Source: Edaphochlamys debaryana
Taxonomy: Eukaryota > Chlorophyta > Chlorophyceae > Chlamydomonadales
Length of the DNA stretch: 64,000 nt
Assembly: GCA_016858145.1 (NCBI GenBank)
Contig: JAEHOE010000046.1
Span: 1-64,000 of the forward strand
Direction of reading: 5' to 3'
Position numbers and translations under genes: made by a program
Shown: positions 22,992 to 32,618 of the stretch, piece by piece
Position numbering within the stretch: the first letter of the stretch is position 1
Layout of the letters: the number at the start of each line of letters is the position of its first letter
The notes under the pieces: generated by a model
The model's input: only the letters and a program-made list of their open reading frames with translations
Database searches by the model: none
What the model was told of the DNA's origin: nothing

Positions 22992-25900
22992 TCACTGCTG
23001 GTGCCCCCCCGCGGTGCCGTTCTGCGCCAGCTGGGCCTCCAGGCTGCGGATGCGGTCCATCAGCCTGGGGGGTGGGTGGGTGGGTGGGAGGGGGTGAGGG
23101 GGAGGGGTCTAGAACAAGCACGTGAGGATACAGCACACGTGGGTTGCGTGAAACGGCGTCATGAAACCCAGGGCCCAGGGCTTACGGTCCCAACATCAAC
23201 CCGCAACCCCCTCCGAACCCCGACCGACGACCACTTACCACTGCTCCCGGTCCGCCCCCGGCACCACGCTCGTCAGCGGCACCTTGGCCGCCGTGCCGTT
23301 GCCGCCGGGCGCCTTGGCCCCGTTGCCACCGAAGCTGTACGTCACGCCGCCGCTGCTGCTGGCGGCGCCGCTGCTGCTAGCCGCCTGCGCCGCCGCCGCC
23401 GCCCGCTGCGCCGCCTCCTGCTTGGCCTTGAATCCAGTCTTCTCCATGGCGAGAGTCAGGGCCTGATCCAGATCCGCGATCAGATCCCGCGCGTCCTCGA
23501 TGCCGGTCGAGATCCGGACCAGGTCGTCCGGCAGGCCGCGCGCCGCGCGGATGTGCGCGGGGATGGATGCGTGCGACATGTAGCAGGGCAGCGAGATGAG
23601 CGAGTTGACGTTTCCGAACGAAACCGTAACCTTGTACAGCTTGGTGGCCTCGACGATGATCTGCGGCGGCGGCAGTTGGGTTTTGTTGAAACGAGTCATG
23701 TGTGACAGCTGCAGAATGAACAGTATGTGAGCGCCTGATGTCAAGTAACGGCAGGTACCGGTATCCAGCATGTGCGTTGGCGTCTTGAAGCCAGAGGATT
23801 GCAGCACAGGTAGCTCTCGGCAGCCCGCCCCTCGAGCCTTCAATCCCTCCCCTCTCCCCACCCCTCCCACCTTGCTAGCCTCCACGTCCCCCGTCTCGAA
23901 CGACAGCAGCGACCCCCCGCTGGTGGCCTGGCGCATGTGCAGCGCGTGGCCGCTGAAGGCCGGCAGCCCCGGGTAGTTGACCTTCTGGACCAGGGGGTGC
24001 CGGGCCAGGAAGGAAGCAAGCGCTGGGGGGGGGGGTGAGGATGGGGAAGGAAGGGGGGTGGATGATGGTGAGGGATGAGGTTAAGGTTGAAGCAACCCGC
24101 CGCATGGCGAAACCAGCCGCCGCGTGCCGCTCCGCATCCCCGCTCGCCCCCCCCCCCATCCCTCCCCACCCGCGCAGTTCTCCGCCGACCGCTCCATGCG
24201 CAGCGCCATGGTCTTGATGCCCCGCAGCGCCAGCCAGCAGTCGAAGGGGGCCAGGCCCGCGCCCTCTGCGTTCTGGGGGTGGGGGGTGGGTGGGGGGAAC
24301 AGAGGGGGTTGTGAGTGGGTTGAGTACGGTAGGCCGGTAAGCAGCGGAGGAGGGAGAGGGATGGTGGTTGCCCCTCGCTGCGAGACATGCGGCGATGCAA
24401 CCGACGCAAGGGCTTACGCAACCGTCCGAGCTCTGGCCGCACCCCCTAGCCCGCGTAGCTCCCACGCCGTACCCCCTCTCCCTCGCCCCTGCACCCCCCA
24501 CCCCCCCACCTGCAGGAAGTAGACCCTCTTGGCCAGCTCCTCCCCCTTGACGCTCAGCAGCCCCAGCGTAACGTCCCCGTGCCCCCCCACGAACTTGGTG
24601 CCCGAGGTCATGCAGATGTCGGCACCCAGGTCCAGGGGGCGCTGGGGGGGGAGGATGAGTGAGGGAGGGGGGATGAGTAAGAGGGGGGCAGGGGTAAAGG
24701 GGTAGGGGTGGTGCCCGAGGTCATGCAGATGTCGGCACCCAGGTCCAGGGGGCGCTGGGGGGGGAGGATGAGTAAGGGAGGGGGGATGAGTAAGAGGGGG
24801 GAGGGGCAAGGCAAGGGAGGGGCAAGGGGCAACCGGGGACGGGGGGGGGGGGGCAGTCAAGCGAGGGGAATGGAGGGATCTGGGCCGGTAGGCTGTTTTC
24901 GCTGCTAGAGCCGACGACTAAGTCAAGAGTCGCGGCAGTGCCCCTGCCCCCACCTGGACACGGGGGCAATGTTTATCCAAGCCCTCTCCCCGTTCATCCC
25001 CCATCCATGTCATGCCCCCATGTCATTCTACCCACCCCCTGCCCCCCCACCTGGAACACGGGCGCCATGATGGAGTTGTCCACGCACGTGATGGCCCCCG
25101 CCTGGCGGGCCATGGCGGCGATGGCGGCAATGTCGCAGATCTGGGGAGGGGGGGGAGGGGGTGGCGGTGGGAAGAGGGGAGGGGTAAGCGGGGGAAAGTA
25201 AGAAGGGAGCAGATGAGTCGGGGAAAGGGGGCGTGAAGCGGCAAGGGTGGCCTGTGTCGATCCCGTCCCTCCATGCCGGCATGTACACGACGCATCCCCG
25301 CCCCTGGCCCCCGAAGAAAACACTAAAACCCCTTCCATCCCCCGCCCCTGCCAGCCCCCCCCCCCCCGGTTGAGGTACCTGCATGCGGGGGTTGGTGGGC
25401 GACTCCACGATGACCAGCTTGGTCTTGCCGGGGATGATGCCGGCACGCACCGCCCTGGGGGGGGGGGGCGGGGGAAGGGGGGGTTAGTCGAACTGGGTAG
25501 CATTTGGGAGGAGTGGTGCGTGCGCGGTTGAGCCCCTACGCGCCCCATCCGTTCCGCCGTCTGCGCCCTAGCGGCCCGCTGGGCGCTGGGGCCAAGGCCC
25601 CATCCGTTCCCTTCGTCGCTGCCCCTCCCTGCATCCCTGCCCTCCCCCTCCTTCCCCCCCCCCCCCAGCGCTCACTCCAGGTCCGTCATGTCAACGTTGC
25701 TCACGGACACACCCGCGGTGGGGACCACCTGCAGCGGGGGGGGGGGGATGGTATGTTGCTCAGCGGGATCGCGTGCGCGGGTGAGCGTGGTGGGATAAGG
25801 GCGTCAAGGCTGGGCAAGGCTGGGGATGGCTATGCCGGCCCGAGGGAGTGTCCCTAAGTGGATGACCTCCCCTTGTGCCCCCACCAACCTCTCCAACCAC

Positions 25901-28900
25901 CCCAAATCCTTGACCGCAGTTTCCCGCAGAACAAACGCTTCCCGCCGCTCCCAACCACACCGAACTCCCCCCTCCATCCATCCTCCCCCTCCCCCCACCT
26001 GGCTGAGCAGCCTGCTGGTCCCCCCGTAGATGTCCTCCCCCGCCAGGATGTGCTCCCCCGTGGCCACCAGCTTGCACACCGCCGCCAGCGCCGCCATGCC
26101 CGAGGTGAAGGCGAAGGCGCGGTCGGCGCCCTCCAGCTCGGCGAATTGCTCCTGTGGGGAGGGGGCAGGGAGCAGGTGGCAGGCAGGGGGCGGGCACATG
26201 GGCGTTTGTTGCTGCTGAGTGGAATCGAGCCGCCTCGACAGGGGCAACGTGTTGGAGAGAGGGGCGAGAGGTGGTGGTGGTGGTGGTGGAGTCGAGGTGG
26301 GGGACAGGGGGGCGTTGGAGGTCGGGGGCTGGGATGTGAGATGGGGAGCAAGCATGGTTGCTGCTCTCTCGTTGGGGCGGAAGGCGATGGGGACAGGGGG
26401 TTGAAGCAGCATCCGCCAGCGTATCAGGCAAGCTAGCAAGAAGGGGGAACAACCCCCATCCAGAGCCCGTGCCCGTGCCCGAGCGCGTGCACATGCAGGC
26501 ATGCAGGCCCCCCCCCCCCACCTCGAGCATGGTGCGGGTGGGGTTGCCCGACCGCGTGTAGTCGTACTCGCCAAAGGTGGTGGCGGAGGGCTGCGCGAAG
26601 GTGGCGGTCTGCCAGAGGGGGGGCATGGAGCCGCCGTAGGGGTCTACCACCTGACAGGGGGGGGAGGGGGGGAGGGGGGGGAGGGGGGAGGAAGAGGAGG
26701 TGTTTGATGCTGACCGGGAGGGAGCGGGGGAAGGGAGGTTGGGATGAAACACTCCCTGCACGCGAAGAGGCGGCCCCTCCATTCATTGTCCAACGGCCCA
26801 ACCGCCAACGGTCCGCCCGCCACGCGCCCACCTTGGTCTTGGGGTGCACCAGGCGGGTGGCGACCGCCAGCTTGGCGGGCGAGGCGGGCGGGGAGCCCTG
26901 GGTGTCGTACTTTGCGGCCATGGCCCTCAGGCCGTCCAGCAGGGCGGACTCGAGCGGCATGACGCCTGGGGGGGGGGGGGGGGATCGGAGGGAGGATGGG
27001 GTCACGTGGGTGGTGGGTGCACCTCAGCACTCGCCAGGAGGGGAGGAGGCTGGGATCACGTGGGTGGCGGCAATGTGTGCATCCGCACCTCAGCACTCAG
27101 GCCCCGCCTTCCCACCAGTTGCGCCCTGGACCCCGCCCCTGACGCCACGCACTCGCCGCCAGCCCGTGCCTCCCAACCCAACCCGCCCCTCCCCTACCTT
27201 CCCGGGCCCCTGTCCTCCCCCTCCCCTTCTGCCTCCACACTGACGGCACACGCACCCCCCGCCCGGCCGAGCCCCCCTAGCCCCTGCCCCGCCCCGGCCC
27301 TCCCCCTCCTTCCCCGCTCCCCACGCACCCGCCGCCAGCCGCGCGTTGGCCTTGCGGTTGCCCCGCTCCCCCGGCAGCAGGATCTCGTCCACCCCCGGCA
27401 GCCGCTCGGCGCCGCGGACGCGGTCCAGGACCACCTGCGGTTGGCGGTTAGCGGTTAGCCGTTGGCGGTTTGGATGACCGCTGACAGGCAGGCAGCGTGC
27501 GGCAAAGCTATCGGGCCCCGCCCCATTGGCGGATCTGGTCCCTTGCGGATCTGGTCCCTTGGAGCGCCGGCCTGGGGCCGCTCCGGGCGGCATCCTCCCC
27601 CTCCTCTCCCCTCCCTCTTAGCCCCTCCCCCATTCACACCCCCCCCTCACCTGCACCCTCTCCCTGATCTCCCCCGGCTCCCCCAGCAGCCCCGGGTCGA
27701 TGGCCACCACCAGGTTGCCCCAGTTGCGCTCCTCCAGCTTGTCGGCCACGGCCGCGCCCACCAGGGGGCCCGCCAGCAGCTCCACCATGAGCGCAAGGTT
27801 GGAGCCCTGGGGGGTGGGGGAGGGGAGGGTGGGGGAGGGGAGGGAAGGGAGGGGCGATTGTGGTGGGGAGGGGGTTGGGGTGGGGGTCAAGAGCGGGGCA
27901 GTGGGGGCTGTGGGTAGTCGACGCTTTCAGGCAGGAGCAGCCCTGCTCCTGACCCCGCACATCTCCCTCCTGCCCGCCCCGCCCCCCCCCCCCCCCACCT
28001 TGTAGGACTTGTCGAACACACGGATGGCCCCCCCCTGCAGCACCTCGTTGGGGTCGCTGGTGGCCTGGCCCTGGGGGGGAGGAAGGAGAGGCAGGGGGCG
28101 AGGAAGCGGACGGGCAGGGCGGGGAGGAGGGCGTCGCCGTCGGAAGGAGGGCTCGGCTGCCTCATAACCCTGTACCATTCTGCATCGCACCCTCGCCCGT
28201 CACTCAACCTCGTCGCGTGTTGCCTCCCCCCTACCCTACCCGTGCTGCCTCCCCGGTCCCCCTCCCGTCCTGCCTGCCCGTGCCCTTCCCCTGCTGCCGT
28301 CCCCGCCCTTGCCTTTGCTGCCACGCACACCCCTCCCCCCCCCCTCGGCTTTGCTGCCACGCACACCCCCTTTCCCGAACCCTCCCCGCCCCCACTCCCC
28401 CTCGCCTGTGCGTTCATGGCCACGTCCCCCGGGATGGGCCGCCCCGCCGCCTTGGCCTCCAGCAGCCCGAACCAGGCGTAGGCGGCGGTGGCCATGTCCA
28501 TGGTCACAGCGCCCTCCTGGGGGGAAGAAGGGACGGGGGCTTTCTTCTGAGCGTCTTGCAGTGGCAAGCGGAGGGGTGGTGGAAGAGACGGGGAGAGGGA
28601 GCTGAACTTGGGCGGGCACAGCAACTGGGCCTTTCAGGAGCCCTGGGCAGGGCTGGGCCGAGGCCGCGTCCCCTGCTTCTCACTCCATGTTTGCTACACC
28701 CCAGCCTTTCCCGCTAGCACTAGGGCTAGGCACCTGTGCGGGGATGGAGATGCCGATGGGGTTGGTCCCGAAGATGGGCTGCTTGGCGCCGTGGGGGGCC
28801 ACGAACTCGGGCGACTGCGCCAGCACGATGCCGATGAGGCCCTGGCGCGAGATCTGGTCAACGTAGTAGCTGGAGGAAGATGGAACAGGGCGCAGGGGGG

Positions 28901-29700
28901 AGGGGGTGTTGGGAAGGGGTGTGTGGAGGGGCAAGGAGCACAGGTGGAGAAGAGGGGGGCACGGTGGCGACAGCGCACAACCCGCCCGTGTCGCCTACCC
29001 GAGGGCGCCCGTGCTCGAGGGCGTGTGGTTGGTCCCCACGATGCCGAAACCCTGCGACTTGGCACGCTCGATGGCCATTTTGGTGGCCTTGTCGAGCACC
29101 AGCATTCCGGCGCTGTTGTTGCCGTTGATGAGGGCAGAGAGACGCGTCTCCTTCTCAATGACGGGCGGACGAGCGGCTGGGGACTTGTTCAGGCCCCCCG
29201 AAGTGATTTTGACAATGCCCTGGTTGTTGTCGCGCAGCTGGGCGTAGAAGAGGACCTGCAGCGTGCCGGCGGCGACATGCAAGGTCGCGCTAGGGCCTGC
29301 AGCACCAACACGCCAATTGAGCCCGCCTACTCACGTCGCTCAGAATCTCAATCTCCTCCGTGGTGTAACCCAGAACCTTCAGCGACTTGGTGCACAGCGT
29401 GCGCACTTCCGCAATCGGCACCTCCACCATTTGCTTCTCGCCGGCCTTGCCCGCCGACGCCATGGCTACGACCGATGTGCCGCGGGGCTGTAGCTGCTTC
29501 ACGGGCGACACCGGGGGTGTGCAGCGAGACACATCGCCCACAGCAGGCCTAGAGGCAGCAGTCCGCGCGTGCACCGGCCTCGGCACCGCAGCAGGTCGCG
29601 CGCTAGAGGAAGCGGCGCCAGCAACGCAGGTCTGGCCGTGCAGGCCGAGGGTGGACATCGCGTGGAGCTGGTCAACGGCGACGGGGGTCGCGACTGGCAT
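22992..29700 (-). CDS. Fused Ldh_2-type 2-oxoacid dehydrogenase and cystathionine beta-lyase
   Basis: Eighteen exons, phases all consistent, 906 aa: 29335-29700, 28999-29255, 28734-28869, 28406-28516, 27999-28070, 27651-27806, 27329-27434, 26832-26965, 26522-26650, 25999-26151, 25676-25728, 25379-25454, 25051-25140, 24510-24641, 24170-24272, 23871-24022, 23239-23660, 22992-23064. Residues 1-90 are Ala/Ser/Arg-rich, consistent with a plastid transit peptide. Residues about 93-421 match the malate/L-lactate/sulfolactate dehydrogenase (Ldh_2) family: GIVGTNH, the FGTNPIGISIP nucleotide-binding motif, TMDMATAAYAW, LLPGERGNRKA. Residues about 437-815 are plant-type cystathionine beta-lyase, which converts cystathionine to homocysteine, pyruvate and ammonia: YDYTRSGNPTR, FTSGMAAL, ESPTNPR, PLP lysine in SGTKFVGGH (Lys629), SFGNVNSLISLPCYMSHASI. 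The tail ends in a short coiled coil. Both enzymes meet inside exon 8 (LLDGLRAMAAKY then ATRLVHPKTK). One intron starts GC. Internal Met404 or Met417 could start a separate lyase product. Confidence 0.88.
24597..24802. repeat. 113-bp tandem duplication containing a splice acceptor and exon start
   Basis: The first 45 bp of the lyase exon encoding RPLDLGADICMTSGT, with about 47 bp of upstream intron, are repeated 113 bp further into the intron (copy at about 24710-24802). The copy keeps the acceptor AG and the codons. Its use would shift the frame, because the spacing is not a multiple of 3, and would meet a stop. It is therefore probably a decoy or a source of non-productive transcripts. Confidence 0.85.
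28404..28405 (-). other. GC-AG splice donor in the dehydrogenase part
   Basis: Exon 4 ends DVAMNAQ at CAG followed by GCGAGG, and the next exon starts GQATSDP at a normal AG. Family alignment and phase 0 leave no room for a nearby GT donor, so this is a GC-AG intron. Confidence 0.7.
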
Positions 29701-30743
29701 GCAGTCGCAGGCAACAGGTCAGGTAGTCCCTACTACGTCTCTATCTACAGTGCGTGTAAGAGAGGGGCAGTCCGCGAAGCCAACGTCTCTTCAGCAGCAG
29801 CAAGCGTGCTAGCACCGACACGAACCCGCCATACACACGCGCAACCCCCGTGGCCCCCCCCACACACACACACATAGACGCAGCCTGCTCCTCTGCTGCG
29901 AGCTGCATTGCTTCCCCCACGCTACATTGCCCACGCCCACGCCGCCTCCGCCTGCGCGCTGCGCATGCTCTCCGTCACCTCTCATTCCTGGCCCGGCCTG
30001 GCCCCCCAACACAGAAACACCGCTTCTACCGCTTCTTTGTCACCGAGCAACCTCAAGAGCGCGCATACTGCATACCTCGGGCTGCTATTGCCAAGGAATC
30101 CACCAAGTCTACTTCGCAATGCCATCCTGATGCACGCCCGTCCCCACGCCGCCTACCACCGGCCCTCCTCCATCTCCTGCATACAGGCGCCCATCCTGCT
30201 TGCATGGTCCGTATGGTCTCCACAACCCCACCAGCCGTACCCTTGACACTTCAATCCCTGCCCCAAACCAACTGGGGCGGCCCCTTCCAGCCCCCGTCGC
30301 CCCCCGAACCCCTGCGCCCCCATCCCCGCTCACGACCAGGACCCCTCCTGCTCGACACCCCGTTCCACAGAGCAGGGGAGATCTTCCCAGCCACAGAGGA
30401 ATGTTCCCCCGTCTGTGCGGGCGGTAAAGGCCAAGGGTGAGGAAGGGTGTGTTGATGGCGGGAGGGCGGGAGATGGCGCGTGGCGTGCGCAATTGGAGGA
30501 CGTCACGCTGTGTTGGCAGCAAGTCGGTCAGTGAGGTCGCAAGGGGACTCCGGCAGCGGTCCGAGGCGGTACAGGCCCAGAATGACCCAGCGTGGCCCAG
30601 CCCGGCCCAGCTGGGCCTGCGTGGGCCTGCCCCGGCCCGCCCCGGCCCACAGGTGCCGGCGATTACCTCGCTCGTACCTACTGCTCATACTAAGCGACCT
30701 CTTCACAGCTAACACACAAGCAACCTCAATTACACCAAGCAAC
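29701..30743. promoter_or_regulatory. Divergent intergenic region
   Basis: This 1043-bp stretch separates the fusion-gene start (-) from the 182-aa gene start (+). It must contain both promoters and 5' UTRs. A G/C-rich run of imperfect GGCCCAGC/CCCGGCC repeats at about 30585-30655 lies just upstream of the plus-strand gene. No further gene is seen. Confidence 0.45.
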
Positions 30744-31407
30744 ATGGTGAAAGTCGAGATTATCGCCTCGAAAGATGTCATTTCTATCGCGCCCTGCCAC
30801 AACCTGCATGGCTTGTTCGCTAGTCTCTGGCACAACCCAGAGTTCGTCGAGACTGGCCTTGAGTCAAACGGTGTCCACATATGGCGCAACGAGTCTGGCA
30901 GGCTCACGGGCACGTATCATGGCTGGGACAAGCGTGGCGCCTTCGTGCACACACTGGAGGACTTGTACAAATGGGAAAGCGGCATGAGGAAGGTGGTGGA
31001 CTCGAGCTACTGGGGCGAAAAGGTGAGCGACGGTCAGGCTGGGCCTAGGGAAGGCCTGAGGAACGTGGGGAAGGCCTGGTTGCTCGCGTTCATTTGGCGG
31101 TAGCACCACGCTTGACAGACCACCCTGTGTTATGCAGTATGGTCGGCGCTGCTACATAAAGGAGACGACCGAGGAGCGTTGGTACCCTCGCCGCACGAAG
31201 ATGATGGTCGTCAACGACAGGGGCGACGTCACAGGCTGGATGGAGGCAGCGCTGTCAAACGACAACATCGACCAGGCCAGGAGCTACAACGAAAACCTTC
31301 ACAAGTACATCCTCGACCCCCTGGTAGGAGCTGCTGTCAAGGGTTGCTGGAGCAAACTGTCAAGCCATGTAATTGCCCGTGTGGCCGGCGGCGGAGTGCA
31401 GGTGTGA
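30744..31407 (+). CDS. Unrecognised 182-aa protein
   Basis: Two exons, 30744-31022 and 31138-31407, joined in phase 0 by a standard GTGAGC...TGCAG intron; 182 aa. The ATG lies in an AAC-ATG-G context. I do not recognise a domain. The protein has no low-complexity tracts, unlike most neighbours, and is rich in aromatic residues: HGLFASLWHNPEF, GVHIWRNESGRL, YHGWDKRGAFVHTLEDLYKW, then YGRRCYIKETTEERWYPR and GDVTGWMEAALSNDNIDQAR. That composition suggests a compact soluble fold. Codon use is less GC-biased than in the flanking genes. There is no obvious signal peptide or membrane segment. It is divergent from the fusion gene and convergent with the 411-aa gene. Confidence 0.7.
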
Positions 31408-31480
31408 AGGCCCTGTAGGGGCCGTTGGGGCCGCCGGATGGGATGTGGTGATGGAAGAGACAAGCGCTGGGCGCCCCCAT

Positions 31481-31530
31481 GGGGGCGAAAAAGGGCTGAG
31501 CCCCTCACCCATCTGCTACGCGACCCATTC
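31481..31530. repeat. Dispersed ~50-bp repeat, copy 1
   Basis: The segment around AAGGGCTGAGCCCCTC and ATCTGCTACGCGACCCAT recurs at 32379-32429 with roughly 80% identity. It may mark the end of a degraded mobile element. Confidence 0.55.
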
Positions 31531-31579
31531 CCCGTGGTAACCGTGGGCGCACTATACTCCAACCGAGCTTTAACGCGTA

Positions 31580-31668
31580 ATTAGCAGGTTGTCGGGGGAC
31601 TCGCACCCCTCGGCACAGACTCAGCTGCCCGGTCTTCTCTAGCCTGGCACCGCTCCGCCACCTCCTAG
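31580..31668 (-). other. tRNA-like segment (degenerate tRNA or SINE head)
   Basis: On the minus strand GGTGGCGGAGCGGTGCCAGG resembles the A-box/D-arm of Leu or Ser tRNAs. About 45 nt later GGGGTGCGAGTCCCC resembles a T-arm/B-box with one change from TTCGA. The 5' acceptor strand does not pair with the 3' GACAACC, so this is not a functional tRNA. Confidence 0.35.
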
Positions 31669-31674
31669 CCACCG

Positions 31675-31855
31675 CTACCCGCCACCACCCTGCTGCGCGC
31701 CGCCAGCCGCCGCGCCAGCGACTCCGGCTGGCGGGTTCCGGCACAGCGCCGCCGGGCGCTGCTCGTGCACAGCGCCCATGTAGGTCAGGTAGCAGATGTT
31801 GGTGGCCGAGTTGGCGTCGTCGAGTTCGCCGCCCGAAGAGCCTAACGGCGGCGGC
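31675..31855 (-). pseudogene. Possible coding fragment ending in a stop codon
   Basis: One minus-strand frame reads GGELDDANSATNICYLTYMG, then AVHEQRPAALC and a Gly/Ala/Gln run, before a TAG at 31675-31677. The composition looks like real protein, unlike the surrounding frames. No start codon, conserved domain or linked exon was found, so it may be a gene fragment or the 3' exon of an unrecognised gene. The family is unknown. Confidence 0.3.
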
Positions 31856-32378
31856 TCAGCCCAAAAAGTTTGGCGGCAGGGGTGACGGGTTTGGCAGGAG
31901 CAAGTAAGTCAGCAAGACCCCAAGCGAGAGTTAAGCGTCATTGTCTGGACCTTGAGCCACGCCCAGGCTGTTAATGTAAGCACACTGCATGAACGTCGGC
32001 GTCCAAGCTTCCCTCAATCACTGCAAGCACGGATTATCATGGTCTGACAGAGCAGCACAACGGACCAAGCCTTGTGCGGGCCGGGTTCAAGCAGACAGCC
32101 AGCTAGCATGCCGGGCCTCGACGGAATGCCTCACCTTCACCCTTTTCAGCCATGGCCCGCACTTGAAGCCCGCACCCCCCCGTCGTGCCCCCAAATACAG
32201 GTCGCCGGCCGCCCAGTCCTCATTCGAGCTGCCACGCATTGCCCGTGCACCCTCCACGCCACGTCACCCTCGCCTCCTCTGCCGCTTGGCAAAGCGCTAG
32301 CCCCCGAAGGCCCGAAGCCTTGGGCCCTGGTCCTGCACCCCACCACCACACCCTCAGCCTGAATCTTCACGCTTCAGA

Positions 32379-32429
32379 GGGGCGGGAAACGAGGGCTGAG
32401 TCCCCCAACCGATCTGCTACGAGACCCAT
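32379..32429. repeat. Dispersed ~50-bp repeat, copy 2
   Basis: This is the second copy of the repeat at 31481-31530, in the same orientation. It contains GAGGGCTGAGTCCCCC and ATCTGCTACGAGACCCAT. Confidence 0.55.
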
Positions 32430-32618
32430 CGGCGCATTCATTTTGATGCATCCATGTCCACCTCCATGTCCACCAGCTCTCCTGCGTGTTGTCCATACCC
32501 CGAGACACGCATTGCATCCCGAAGCCTGTAGCCTGTGGCTCGTACATGCGCCATCCTGCTCAGCCCCAGCGTTCAGCGCTGTGACCCCAGGCGGGTCACT
32601 GTGAACACCGAGGACTGC

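Larger units (their letters stand above)
31408..32618. other. Intergenic region with repeat and tRNA-like remnants
   Basis: This 1.2 kb between convergent genes contains a ~50-bp repeat (two copies), a tRNA-like segment and a short coding-like fragment, listed separately. The rest (about 31880-32370 and 32430-32618) shows no gene. Confidence 0.5.

Noticed and set aside
26832..26965. Treating the dehydrogenase and lyase as two adjacent genes
   Set aside because: Exon 8 has an acceptor whose phase needs the last dehydrogenase exon, and it reads through to the lyase without a stop; no promoter-sized gap exists. Internal Met codons keep a separate lyase product possible but not required.
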